DNA of 64,000 nt. Origin: Helicobacter suis. GTDB lineage: Bacteria; Campylobacterota; Campylobacteria; Campylobacterales; Helicobacteraceae. Below are positions 7,939 to 16,193 of the stretch, in pieces (within the stretch, counting starts at the first letter, position 1; each line of letters opens with the position of its first letter). Below the pieces are notes generated by a model. That model was not told the origin of the DNA. It worked only from the letters and a program-made list of their open reading frames with translations, and did not search any database. A program made the position numbers and the translations under genes. The stretch is from assembly GCF_902196135.1 (NCBI RefSeq), contig NZ_CABIKE010000002.1:1-64000 (forward strand), given 5' to 3'.

Positions 7939-9027
7939 TTGTTCTTCTCTGCTCTCAAGGCTTTAAACCGCGCTTGTTTGCACCGCAAGCGCCGGATCTA
8001 CCCACCGGGGCTTGCAGACTTTGCCTCCAATGATTATTTAGCTTTAGGATCGCACAAAGGTTTATTACAAGAAGCTTTTAACATTTTATCAAATCTACCC
8101 TCCCACGCCCCCAAAGCTTCTATGCTTGTTAATGGTTATTATCCCTTGCACCAAGAATTAGAAAATTACCTTTGTGATCTTTTAGGGTTTGAAAGTTGTG
8201 TGTTAGTGGGGAGTGCTTTTTTAGGCAACCTTGCCCTTATAGATGCTTTGGTGCGTAAAAATGATTGGCTTTTAATGGATGCACACTACCATGCTAGCGG
8301 ACAATTTTTAGCTAAAAAATCCCCCAATACCCTTTTTTTTGAACACAATAGCCCGCAAGATTTAGAAGCCAAACTAAAAATTTGCCACAATAAAGGCCAG
8401 CTTTTCATCGCCATAGAGGGGGTGTATTCTATGAGTGGAGAGATCGCGCCTTTAGAAATTTTAGAAATTGCAGAAAACTATAAGGCGTATTTGATTTTAG
8501 ATGAAGCGCATAGTTTAGGTAGTATAGGGGAGCATTTATTAGGGCTTTTAGATCACTATAAGTATAAACCTACAGAAAAAATGATTTTATTAGGGGCTTT
8601 TTCTAAGGCTTATGGCAGTTATGGGGGATTTATAGCAGGGTCTATGGAGGTGATTGACTTTTTATGTAACCGCGCAAAAAGCATTCTTTACACCACAAGC
8701 CCCTCTTTGCTTGATACCGCCTTAAGCCTTGTTAATCTCAAATATCTTTATAGCAACACAAAACACTACCAAGAAATTTTAAAACAAATGCGCGCCTGTT
8801 TAGATCGCTTTAATTGGCACACACAGAGCAATATTTTTACCCTGCCCTTTACAAATTCTACCGCTTTATTAGAGATTCAAGATCGCCTGATTCAACATGG
8901 ATTTTTATGCGCGGCTATCCGTCCCCCAACCACAGCAACCCCCCTTTTACGCCTCTGTTTAAATATCCAGCCCCAAAGAACTTTAGAGCTTTTAGAGGGT
9001 TTGTGTTATCTGCTGTGCTCAAAATAA
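7939..9027 (+). CDS. bioF: PLP-dependent alpha-oxoamine synthase, 8-amino-7-oxononanoate synthase-like
   Basis: A fold-type I PLP enzyme of 362 residues. Markers are FASNDYLALGSHKGL, the glycine-rich VLVGSAFLGNLAL, ILDEAHSLGSIGEH carrying the cofactor Asp-His, and the Schiff-base lysine in LLGAFSKAYGSYGGFIAGS. Family members join an amino acid to an acyl-CoA; BioF makes biotin precursor, Kbl acts on glycine and acetyl-CoA. H. pylori HP0598, next to tlpD, is annotated as one or the other, so biotin synthesis is the best guess. The frame begins with TTG one base after the tlpD stop and there is no other start nearby, so translation is probably coupled. Confidence 0.82.
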   Translation: MFFSALKALNRACLHRKRRIYPPGLADFASNDYLALGSHKGLLQEAFNILSNLPSHAPKASMLVNGYYPLHQELENYLCDLLGFESCVLVGSAFLGNLALIDALVRKNDWLLMDAHYHASGQFLAKKSPNTLFFEHNSPQDLEAKLKICHNKGQLFIAIEGVYSMSGEIAPLEILEIAENYKAYLILDEAHSLGSIGEHLLGLLDHYKYKPTEKMILLGAFSKAYGSYGGFIAGSMEVIDFLCNRAKSILYTTSPSLLDTALSLVNLKYLYSNTKHYQEILKQMRACLDRFNWHTQSNIFTLPFTNSTALLEIQDRLIQHGFLCAAIRPPTTATPLLRLCLNIQPQRTLELLEGLCYLLCSK

Positions 9028-9162
9028 TTAAAACTCATATAAACCGCTAATATTAGAAATTAAATAGGGCGCGCGCTTAAAAATATATCGTCCACCTAAA
9101 AATATTCACTTTTGCTGGCGCTTGTTGGATATTGTGCACAAGTGCATCAAAAAACAGGGATT

Positions 9163-10224
9163 TTAAAAACTTTTAGATTCAAGATATTTAGGGTGTGGGC
9201 TGAGCATACCTTTTTCTTTCATATACTGCTTTAGTTTTTCCTTATTCATCACTTCGTCAAAACCTTTAATTTCTATGTTACTGGTCCCCCTTGTTTTGTG
9301 GTGGGAGTTAATAATCCTCACAAGTTCTTCAAAATCCTTGTTGTTACATAGTTCAGAAAGCATAGTTTGATCTAACCCATCTTTGGTTTTAGCTTTTAAA
9401 AGTACTTTGCTATCCTCTATATTCGTTAGATTAAGAAAGATTACCCCTATCCCGAAACTGGTGTTTAATCGTGTGAGTAATTCCATGATTTTACTTTGAT
9501 TATCATCTATCTTTCCTACTACCAAATAACCCTCATGTGCCCATGAACTATTGCTAATGGCTTGAAAGTAGTATTCACGGCAATCACTCAAATTTTTGAT
9601 TTCTTTTTTAAGCTCAAAAGAGATCAATGTAAAAGGTACTTTATCAAAGTGGACTACAAATTCCTGCAAAACCTTATTACCAAGTTTGTCATAACTAAAC
9701 TTTACACCCACCATATCTGGATGAAGCCATTCGTGTTTACCCTTTTCCTTACCTTTTGTTGTAGTGTGATTGATAGTTTTTATAGATAAATCTAACTTGT
9801 CGTGGGCAAAATATGCTAAAAGCGGGTGTAAGTCTCTCTCATTGTAACTTTTAAATGGTGTCGTGGTTTTAGTGGCACTCTTAGTAGGATTTTTTGTAAA
9901 AGTCTGCGTGATCTCCTTGTTTATACCCCACTCTTTTAAAGCGATAGTGAGGGGTTTATCTTTAAATTTTTTAAAAGGTAATTCTTCATTGTGATCCTTT
10001 TTAAGCGCGCCTACAACAGAACCTCGAACACTATTTCGCCTTTCAGTAAATCTTTTTACTAATTCTGGGGTAACAAGGTGTTTTTTCGACTCGTCTCCTT
10101 CCCAAGCTGATTTGAGTTCTTTATACTGACTACAAATCTCCCAAGGAGTCAAAGATGTTTTGACTTTTTCAAGTACAGCTACTATAACATTTATAGTGTC
10201 TTTATTCATTCCTTTTTTACTCAT
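9163..10224 (-). CDS. HrgA-like putative restriction endonuclease with N-terminal winged helix
   Basis: A 353-residue protein. Residues 6-80 resemble a HARE-HTH winged helix (VIVAVLEKVKTSLTPWEI, then RRNSVRGSVVGALKKD), a domain found in HrgA and some restriction enzymes. A low-complexity Lys/Thr linker (about 108-125) leads to a C-terminal part with FTLISFELKKEIKN, where the acidic-x-Lys motif follows a hydrophobic strand as in PD-(D/E)xK nucleases. H. pylori hrgA replaces a restriction gene in some strains. No methyltransferase gene lies beside it. It stands alone between bioF and nixA; GGGGA precedes the ATG and a possible -10 TAGAAT lies at 10284-10279. Family assignment is from memory of the domain pattern. 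Confidence 0.6.
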   Translation of the reverse strand: MSKKGMNKDTINVIVAVLEKVKTSLTPWEICSQYKELKSAWEGDESKKHLVTPELVKRFTERRNSVRGSVVGALKKDHNEELPFKKFKDKPLTIALKEWGINKEITQTFTKNPTKSATKTTTPFKSYNERDLHPLLAYFAHDKLDLSIKTINHTTTKGKEKGKHEWLHPDMVGVKFSYDKLGNKVLQEFVVHFDKVPFTLISFELKKEIKNLSDCREYYFQAISNSSWAHEGYLVVGKIDDNQSKIMELLTRLNTSFGIGVIFLNLTNIEDSKVLLKAKTKDGLDQTMLSELCNNKDFEELVRIINSHHKTRGTSNIEIKGFDEVMNKEKLKQYMKEKGMLSPHPKYLESKSF

Positions 10225-10439
10225 TGACTATCCCCGGGTAAATAAAAAGTTATTGATATAAAACAAACGACAGGCCTAATTCTACCACATTGGATAAAAT
10301 TTTAAAATCCCAAAAGACAGAGTCTCTATTTGGCTAGCATATTAATAATATCTTTGTCAAGAAAGTTTAAAATTCAGTGAGGTAGTTAATCATTGCACCA
10401 TAAAAACACTATTTTTACACACTATCTATTTGGCATATA

Positions 10440-10448
10440 TGCTAAAAT
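10440..10448 (+). promoter_or_regulatory. Predicted nixA extended -10 box
   Basis: TGCTAAAAT carries TG-n-TAAAAT and predicts transcription from about 10455. It overlaps the ATG at 10439 that opens the longer nixA frame, so it argues for the GTG start at 10481. A 13-bp palindrome, ATATTAATAATAT (10339-10351), lies about 90 bp upstream. Confidence 0.5.
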
Positions 10449-10480
10449 ATTACAAAATTTTAAAAAATAAGGTTGTAAGC

Positions 10481-11482
10481 GTGTACTCGTGGCTACCCTA
10501 TGTTTTGGGGATTGTTTTTTTGCATGTCTTAGGAGTGGGTTTATTAATTTTGGCAAATGAGCCTCATTTTTATTCATTGGCAATAACGGCTTATTTACTT
10601 GGCTCTAGGCATGCCTTTGATGCCGATCACATTGCCTGTATTGATAATACAATCCGCAAACTTTCCCAGCAAAAACAAAATGCTATGGGTGTGGGCTTTT
10701 ACTTTTCTATGGGGCATTCTAGTGTGGTGATTTTAAGTATTGTAGTTAGTGCCTTTGCAATTGGCTGGTTTGAAAGGCATGCGCCTGCTTTTAAAGAAGT
10801 AGGGGGCATTATAGGAACTTTGGTTTCTGGCCTTTTTTTGATCCTTGTGGGTCTGTTAAATGCCTTTATTTTAATGGATTTATTTAAAGTATTTAAACAA
10901 CAAAATAACCATTATGATCAAGAAGCCTTAGAAGCCCTGCTACAAGAACGCGGACTTATAAATCGCTTTTTTAAACCCTTATTTGTCTTTATCTCTAAAA
11001 GCTGGCATATTTATCCTATTGGCTTTTTATTTGGTCTGGGTTTTGATACGGCTAGTGAAATCGCGCTTTTAGCCCTTTCAGGGGCTGCACTTAAAACAAG
11101 TATTATGGGCATGCTCGCCTTGCCTATTTGCTTTGCTGCTGGCATGAGTTTATTAGACACTTGCGATGGGATTTTTATGCTTAAGGCTTATGACTGGGCA
11201 TTTAAAACACCCCTGCGCAAGATTTATTACAATATCACTATTACGGCTTTAAGTGTACTAGTGGCCTTAGTAATTGGGGGTGTAGAACTCTTCCAAGTTT
11301 TAAGCCAAAAAATGCACTGGAAATTTCATGGAGTACTAGGGTATTTACAAAACCTAGATTTTGGGCATCTTGGCTATTATTTGGTGGGTATGTTTGTGCT
11401 AGTTTGGGCAATTTCTTATGGGATTTGGCATTTTGGAAAGATTGAACAAAAATGGGGGCAATCTAGCAAAATAGATCACTAA
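10481..11482 (+). CDS. nixA: NixA, high-affinity nickel permease
   Basis: Inner-membrane NiCoT-family transporter with about eight membrane segments; it imports nickel for urease and hydrogenase. The signature RHAFDADHI in the second helix, FSMGHSSVV, LFGLGFDTASEIALLAL and GMSLLDTCDG are all intact and very close to H. pylori NixA (HP1077). The open frame reaches TTG 10430, but the promoter-like TGCTAAAAT overlaps that region. I therefore start at GTG 10481, which has AAGG eight bases upstream and aligns with the short H. pylori N-terminus (SWLPYVLGIVFLH). H. pylori represses nixA through NikR; I could not identify a convincing NikR operator. Confidence 0.93.
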   Translation: MYSWLPYVLGIVFLHVLGVGLLILANEPHFYSLAITAYLLGSRHAFDADHIACIDNTIRKLSQQKQNAMGVGFYFSMGHSSVVILSIVVSAFAIGWFERHAPAFKEVGGIIGTLVSGLFLILVGLLNAFILMDLFKVFKQQNNHYDQEALEALLQERGLINRFFKPLFVFISKSWHIYPIGFLFGLGFDTASEIALLALSGAALKTSIMGMLALPICFAAGMSLLDTCDGIFMLKAYDWAFKTPLRKIYYNITITALSVLVALVIGGVELFQVLSQKMHWKFHGVLGYLQNLDFGHLGYYLVGMFVLVWAISYGIWHFGKIEQKWGQSSKIDH

Positions 11483-11499
11483 AAATAACCTTGAATTTT

Positions 11500-12684
11500 C
11501 TATTGCTTAAACTCTAAGGCCTGCAAAGCTGGCATGCTTAAGCCAGCAATGCCTTCTAAAGATCCATAAGTCTGGCTGATAAGCGATAAAATCTGATCGA
11601 TTCGTTTCTCCTGTTTAGCCCAATGTTTTTGCATAGCCTGTTTTTCTTTTCTCAAATCCTCTTGCATCTGCATAAAATTCTCTACAATGCCTTGTATTTG
11701 CAGATTAAACTCTGTGCTTGTTAAGTAATGATAAAGCGAGTGTGCTTTATCTGCTTTATCTTCTTGACTTTTTTGTACTAAGGCTATCCGTTCTACCATG
11801 GCACGCAAAAGCACACTTAAACCCTTAAATTCCTCAAAAGTACACACATAAACCCCCTCTAATAAACCCATTCTCTCCATTTCCTTAGGCAAGATAGCAC
11901 TCACCAAGACCCCTACCTCTGCTCCCTCTACTTGCATATCCTCCTTGAGTTTAGCAACCCACTCTTTATTAAAATTCTTTGTATTCTTACTCTCATAACA
12001 AATAGTCCCGCAAAAAAGCCCCTGTCTTGTATAAACCTTGTGTAAGCAATCCGCACCCCTTTGACCCTTTTTAATATCCTCAATGCTATCTAGGGGGAAA
12101 TGAACGCGCAAATACTCCTCAATAACCCTCTCCTGCGCCTCACCTTGGAGTTGTTGAGAAGTACTCTCAGCGCGCTTTTGTATTTCTAGTGCGCTCTGCT
12201 TAAGCTGGTTAATCTGCTCCTCTTTTTCTTGGAGTTTGATCTCATAATCAGCTTGGAGGCGCTCTTTTAGTTGCTGTAATTGTGTATTTAATTGTGCGGC
12301 ACTTTGTGCCTCTATTGCAGCGCGCATCTCCTCCTTATCTCGTTTTAATTTTTCGTTTTCAGTTTCTAGTGCGTACATCTTTTTTAATTGATTAGATTTT
12401 TCCGTATTTTCTTTTTGTAGAAGTTCTAAAGCCTCTTCTTGTTCGCGTTTGACTTTCATACGAATAGAATCGTATAGTTCTTGCCGTTCTTTTTCTAAGG
12501 CTCTAGCCACGCCCTCTTGTACCTGCTTGTCAAGAGCCTTTTTTTTCTCTTCTAAATTTTTAAAAGCTTGTTTGTATTCCTGCCTTTTGGCCTGTACTTC
12601 TTGCTCAAAATGAGTTTTTTCCTCTGCTAAAAAGTCGCTTGCATCAATGGATTTATGGCAATGAGGACAGATTAAGTTTTGCAT
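11500..12684 (-). CDS. DUF2130 protein: zinc-finger, coiled coil and nuclease-like domain
   Basis: A 394-residue protein starting MQNLICPHCHKS, a CxxC zinc-binding start. A long Glu/Lys/Gln coiled coil covers residues about 20-180. The DUF2130 domain (about 183-300) has the pattern of a PD-(D/E)xK nuclease fold: GEAQERVIEEYL, then KGQRGADCLHKV and ICYESKNTKNF with the E-S-K triplet. A second coiled coil closes the protein. The family is widespread and its job is not established; DNA binding or cleavage is an inference from the fold. The gene begins 18 bases after the tRNA-Leu(CAA) 3' end and is probably co-transcribed with it. Confidence 0.75.
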   Translation of the reverse strand: MQNLICPHCHKSIDASDFLAEEKTHFEQEVQAKRQEYKQAFKNLEEKKKALDKQVQEGVARALEKERQELYDSIRMKVKREQEEALELLQKENTEKSNQLKKMYALETENEKLKRDKEEMRAAIEAQSAAQLNTQLQQLKERLQADYEIKLQEKEEQINQLKQSALEIQKRAESTSQQLQGEAQERVIEEYLRVHFPLDSIEDIKKGQRGADCLHKVYTRQGLFCGTICYESKNTKNFNKEWVAKLKEDMQVEGAEVGVLVSAILPKEMERMGLLEGVYVCTFEEFKGLSVLLRAMVERIALVQKSQEDKADKAHSLYHYLTSTEFNLQIQGIVENFMQMQEDLRKEKQAMQKHWAKQEKRIDQILSLISQTYGSLEGIAGLSMPALQALEFKQ

Positions 12685-12701
12685 GCTGTTTCTTTAATGT
12701 G

Positions 12702-12788
12702 TGGTACCAAAAGTCGGACTCGAACCGACACGGAGTTGCCTCCACCAGATTTTGAGTCTAGCGTGTCTACCAATTCCACCATTTTGGC
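12702..12788 (-). tRNA. tRNA-Leu (anticodon CAA)
   Basis: An 87-base class II tRNA read on the - strand. The 7-base acceptor (GCCAAAA / TTTTGGT with one G-U at the end), encoded CCA, T-arm GTCGG-TTCGAGT-CCGAC and a long variable arm are all present. The anticodon loop CTCAAAA gives CAA, reading UUG. D-loop sequence TTGGTAGAC is typical for leucine. Confidence 0.95.
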
Positions 12789-13022
12789 TCTTTTAACACC
12801 TTTTTTCTCGCCTACACCGCCTCAAACTTGAAAGGGTTATTTGAAAAAAACCTTTAAAACCTGCGGTTTTTCCTGTAGTTTTTGATCTTCCCTTAGTCTT
12901 TTTAGGGTTTGGCAAGACTATGGAAAAACCTTTTCCCATAAATCGCGGTTTTCTCTTTGTGGCTTTTCTAAAAAAGCCGTTTTCTCCTGCGGTTTTCCCC
13001 CGTAGTTTTTTAAGCGGTTTTC
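12789..13022. repeat. Spacer between tRNA-Leu genes with recurring AAAACCGC/AAAACTAC words
   Basis: Non-coding, 234 bp. On the - strand it is a string of short related blocks: GAAAACCGC, AAAAACTACGGGG, AAAACCGCAGG, GAAAACGGC, GAAAACCGCG, AAAACTACAGG and AAAACCGCAGG. Their style matches the larger degenerate repeat field at 21301-22755. I see no promoter or convincing terminator. Confidence 0.55.
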
Positions 13023-13107
13023 TGGTGCACTGGGCGAGAGTTGAACTCGCACGGGTTACCCCACCACCCCCTCAAGATGGCGTGTCTACCAGTTCCACCA
13101 CCAGTGC
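13023..13107 (-). tRNA. tRNA-Leu (anticodon GAG)
   Basis: An 85-base class II tRNA on the - strand. The acceptor GCACTGG pairs perfectly with CCAGTGC and is followed by A and encoded CCA. T-arm GCGAG-TTCAACT-CTCGC and anticodon loop TTGAGGG (anticodon GAG) are clear. It lies 20 bases after the atpE stop on the same strand. Confidence 0.95.
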
Positions 13108-13127
13108 AAGAGCCCCCTCCTCTTTTT

Positions 13128-13439
13128 TTAGGCCAAGAAAGGGTTACTATAAATAGCCACGATAGCAAACACTAAGGTATAAATCACTTGTGCTTCAATC
13201 ATGGCCATAGCAATAAACATCGTAGTGAGTAACTTACCGCCAACACCTGGGTTGCGCGCTGTACCCGTAATGGCTGCAGCAGCTGCATTGCCCATCCCTA
13301 TTGCACCCCCGCAGGCTGCCACTCCTAAGCCCACTACCGCGCCTACAACGGAATAGGATTTAATCATATCTGTTCCGCTTATATCCGCTCCAAAGACCAG
13401 CCCCACCGCTCCTAAAAAGAAAAGCACAACAAACTTCAT
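13128..13439 (-). CDS. atpE: AtpE, ATP synthase F0 subunit c
   Basis: Proteolipid of the membrane rotor ring of ATP synthase. From ATG 13439 it has 103 residues: an N-terminal hydrophobic segment (MKFVVLFFLGAVGLVFG) that may be a signal sequence, then two membrane helices joined by the polar loop TGTARNPGVGGK. The proton-carrying carboxylate is E82 in AMIEAQVIYTL. The frame extends to TTG 13460, but H. pylori AtpE (HP1212) begins at the ATG; GAGG lies 11 bases upstream. An extended -10 TGCTATAAT at 13485-13490 precedes it. As in H. pylori, the gene stands alone, away from the other ATP synthase genes. Confidence 0.95.
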   Translation of the reverse strand: MKFVVLFFLGAVGLVFGADISGTDMIKSYSVVGAVVGLGVAACGGAIGMGNAAAAAITGTARNPGVGGKLLTTMFIAMAMIEAQVIYTLVFAIVAIYSNPFLA

Positions 13440-13484
13440 GGACTCAACAACCTCGCTCAATTGTTAAAATTTTCACAAGTCTTA

Positions 13485-13490
13485 ATTATA
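13485..13490 (-). promoter_or_regulatory. Predicted atpE -10 box (TATAAT, extended TGC)
   Basis: TGCTATAAT read on the - strand puts the start site near 13478, giving a leader of about 39 bases before the atpE ATG. It lies just after the pnp stop codon, so atpE can be transcribed independently of the purD-pnp operon. Confidence 0.65.
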
Positions 13491-13502
13491 GCACCATTAA
13501 GC

Positions 13503-15512
13503 TTAAGTTAAAATGACATGTACCTTGCCCTGCTCTATTTTAGAAACCTGACAGGTTAAAGAGGTATCTGGCTTTAAATTTTGCCAATCTAAATCTTTAA
13601 GATCACTCTTGTGTAGCAGGGCTTGGCCACCCCCACTTAAACGCACAAATACACCAAAATCCACCACCTTTTTAACCCATGCCTGCACTTGTTCTCCAGC
13701 TACATAAGAGGGGATTTCTAGAGATTTTAAAATAAAATCTTTGGCTTTTAATACCGCTTCTTGAGCGCCATGTACACACACTTGCCCGCTTTGTTTATCT
13801 AAATCAATTTGCACAGCAAAGCGCTGTAAAATTTCTTTAATATTCTTCCCACCTGTGCCTATAAGGGCGCTGATTTTAGAGGATGGGATATAAAAACTCT
13901 CTGAGATAGGCATAGCTTTTGTATTAATGGGCATGATCTGTGCTATCTCTTGCATGCGCTCTAAAATCACCGTGCGGGCTTGTTTGGCTTGTTTTAAAAT
14001 TTCACCCAGCCACTCTAAGCAAATGCCAGATAACTTAGTATCCATTTGCATCGCTAAAACCCCTTGATGGGTACCGGCAATTTTAAAATCCATATCCCCT
14101 TGCATGTCCTCTAAAGCGCTAATATCACTTAAAATAGCATACTTATCCCCCTCTACCATAAGCCCCATTGCCACACCGGCTACTAAATCGCGTGTATCAA
14201 TCCCAGCTGCTTTTAAAGCCAAAGAACCCGCGCATACACTCGCCATAGAACTAGAACCATTGGATTCTAAAATTTCAGAAACAAGGCGAATCACGGGGTG
14301 TTGTTCTGGTAATGTGCTCTCTAAAGCCTTTTGTGCCAAATGCCCATGCCCTAATTCGCGACGGCTCAATGCACCCATAGGCATGGCCTCACCCACACAA
14401 AAGGGAGGGAAATTATAATGCAACATAAAGCGCTCTTTAGTGGGTGTTTTTTCATAAGTGCCTAGCCCTTGTTTGGCATCGTTTTCACTCCCTAAAGTAC
14501 AAGCCACTAGGGCTTGGGTGTGCCCGCGCTCAAAAAGCACGCTAGAGTGGCAGGCAGGTAAAAGATTGGTTTCTATATAAATGGGGCGGATTTGTGTGAG
14601 AGTACGGCCATCGGGTCGTTGTTGTTTTTCTATGATCTCTGATCGCAGATGGGCATACAAACATGTTTGTAAAGCTAATTTGAGTTCTTCTAAACTCACT
14701 TGTTGGCCTTCTAGGTTGAGTTCTTCGGCTATTTTTTGGATTAAATCTTGTACTTGGGCGTTGCGTTCGCTTCTAGCCATTAGGCTTGAGGTTTCTAAAA
14801 TAAGGGTTTTAAAGCGTGAATTGAGTAAATCTATGAGGGCTGTATTTGGTTTAATGGGGTCTTTAATAGAGAGACTTTTTGGTTTTCTATGGGGGGTGAA
14901 GTGGTGGTAATAGTGCGCGCAATACTCTTGTATTTCTGTGTGGGCATGCCTAATTAAATCTAATAGTTTGGATTCTTCTAAAGCATATTGGCAATCTTTT
15001 ACCTGCATTTCTATCATTAAAATAGCCTCCGCATTCCCCACCACTAATAAATCCAAAGACTTAGCCGTATCATTTAAACGCAAGGCATGGATAGTTGTAT
15101 CTACGCCAATATTGGCTAAATAAAGCGCATTGCTAGCAGCATTGAGTGCACAAACTTGTAAATCGCTCTGGTAATCATAACTGAGTACTAAAAGAGTGAT
15201 CTGGGTGGGGTAGGTGTATGCTTTAGGGAAGAGAGGGCGTAAACTGCGATCAATAAGGCGGGAGGTGAGGGTTTCAAAGGAATCCATTTTTCCTTCTCGT
15301 CTTAAAAAGTTGCTTGGAAAACGCCCAACTGCATAAGCCCTTTGGGCATATTGCACACTTAGGGGTAAAAAATCAGCTTCTGTGTGTTGTCTATCCACCA
15401 CTACGCTAGCTAAAATCACTGTGCCTTTATAGCGATAAAGTAAAGCGCTATCTGCTGTCTTAGCTACATAATCAATTTTAAATTCCTGTCCGTTAATTTC
15501 AATGTTTTGCAT
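13503..15512 (-). CDS. pnp: Polyribonucleotide nucleotidyltransferase (PNPase)
   Basis: Phosphorolytic 3'-to-5' exoribonuclease of RNA turnover, 669 residues. Two RNase PH domains are visible: the first with RAYAVGRFPSNFLRREGKM and TSRLIDRSLRPLFP, the second with RPDGRTLTQIRPI, SVLFERGHTQAL and GHGHLAQKAL. A KH domain follows (IPSSKISALIGTGGKNIKEI) and then an S1 domain (VKKVVDFGVFVRLSGGGQAL). The enzyme works as a trimer. AAAGGA lies five bases before the ATG. It is the last gene of the purD-RDD-lptD-PRTase-pnp series, 20 bp after the previous stop; H. pylori keeps the same order (HP1213-HP1218). Confidence 0.96.
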   Translation of the reverse strand: MQNIEINGQEFKIDYVAKTADSALLYRYKGTVILASVVVDRQHTEADFLPLSVQYAQRAYAVGRFPSNFLRREGKMDSFETLTSRLIDRSLRPLFPKAYTYPTQITLLVLSYDYQSDLQVCALNAASNALYLANIGVDTTIHALRLNDTAKSLDLLVVGNAEAILMIEMQVKDCQYALEESKLLDLIRHAHTEIQEYCAHYYHHFTPHRKPKSLSIKDPIKPNTALIDLLNSRFKTLILETSSLMARSERNAQVQDLIQKIAEELNLEGQQVSLEELKLALQTCLYAHLRSEIIEKQQRPDGRTLTQIRPIYIETNLLPACHSSVLFERGHTQALVACTLGSENDAKQGLGTYEKTPTKERFMLHYNFPPFCVGEAMPMGALSRRELGHGHLAQKALESTLPEQHPVIRLVSEILESNGSSSMASVCAGSLALKAAGIDTRDLVAGVAMGLMVEGDKYAILSDISALEDMQGDMDFKIAGTHQGVLAMQMDTKLSGICLEWLGEILKQAKQARTVILERMQEIAQIMPINTKAMPISESFYIPSSKISALIGTGGKNIKEILQRFAVQIDLDKQSGQVCVHGAQEAVLKAKDFILKSLEIPSYVAGEQVQAWVKKVVDFGVFVRLSGGGQALLHKSDLKDLDWQNLKPDTSLTCQVSKIEQGKVHVILT

Positions 15513-15532
15513 AAAATCCTTTCAATTTAAAT

Positions 15533-16192
15533 TTATAACGCTTTTAAAATTTCTCCAATTTCATGTTCTTCAGTATCAATAGAGGATTTGTAGTAGTGTT
15601 CCACACTGACAAAATATTCAGGGCGATACACACTAATCACTCCATCGCAAAGCAAAGAGAGAGCATCGGCTACATTTTTGGGCAAAATGGGGGTGAGAAC
15701 ATAAATATTTTTCGTGGATTTAGCCATGCAAGTTTGAATCGCAAGATTAGCCGTCATGCCCGTTTCAATGCCATAATCTACAATGAAAACATCTTTATTC
15801 TCTAAAGACCAAATCGTATTGCCTTTGCGGTATTTATAGATTTTAGAGAGAATTTCTTCTTCATAAACCCGTTTAGCCTCGCCATAAACATAGTCTAAAG
15901 TGATTTCAAAAGAGTTAATCAAATTTTCATTCATAAGAATACCCATGTTTTCACTCACTAATGCGATCTCACATTCGCGGTTTAAGGGGGCATAAATAGG
16001 GGCTGTGAAGAGAAAATCTAAAGCCGTCCCTAGTTTTTTAGAAAGTGCATGGGCAAATTTTAAACCTTTTGTACTGGTAACAAGTACAACGGCATTTTTG
16101 GTGTCTAAATGCCGAATGAGGATTTCATTCATGAGTTGGTTAAGCGCATCCTCAGGGCTAGCAAACATGAAAGAATCGACCAAATTACCCAT
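15533..16192 (-). CDS. Predicted phosphoribosyltransferase-family protein
   Basis: A 219-residue cytoplasmic protein corresponding by context to H. pylori HP1214. The segment DVFIVDYGIETGMTANLAIQ resembles the PRPP-binding loop of type I phosphoribosyltransferases, whose usual form is VDDGxxTG; here the second Asp is Tyr, so catalytic activity is uncertain. The N-terminal TKNAVVLVTSTKGLKFAHAL and ALDFLFTAPIYAP match the hood and flexible-loop region of such proteins. The start ATG comes one base after the lptD stop (TAACATG), implying translational coupling. Substrate unknown. Confidence 0.65.
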   Translation of the reverse strand: MGNLVDSFMFASPEDALNQLMNEILIRHLDTKNAVVLVTSTKGLKFAHALSKKLGTALDFLFTAPIYAPLNRECEIALVSENMGILMNENLINSFEITLDYVYGEAKRVYEEEILSKIYKYRKGNTIWSLENKDVFIVDYGIETGMTANLAIQTCMAKSTKNIYVLTPILPKNVADALSLLCDGVISVYRPEYFVSVEHYYKSSIDTEEHEIGEILKAL

Positions 16193-16193
16193 G

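Noticed and set aside
12920..13156. 78-codon + frame across the tRNA-Leu(GAG) gene and spacer
   Set aside because: It reads antisense through a clear tRNA and through repeats; it has no function signature.
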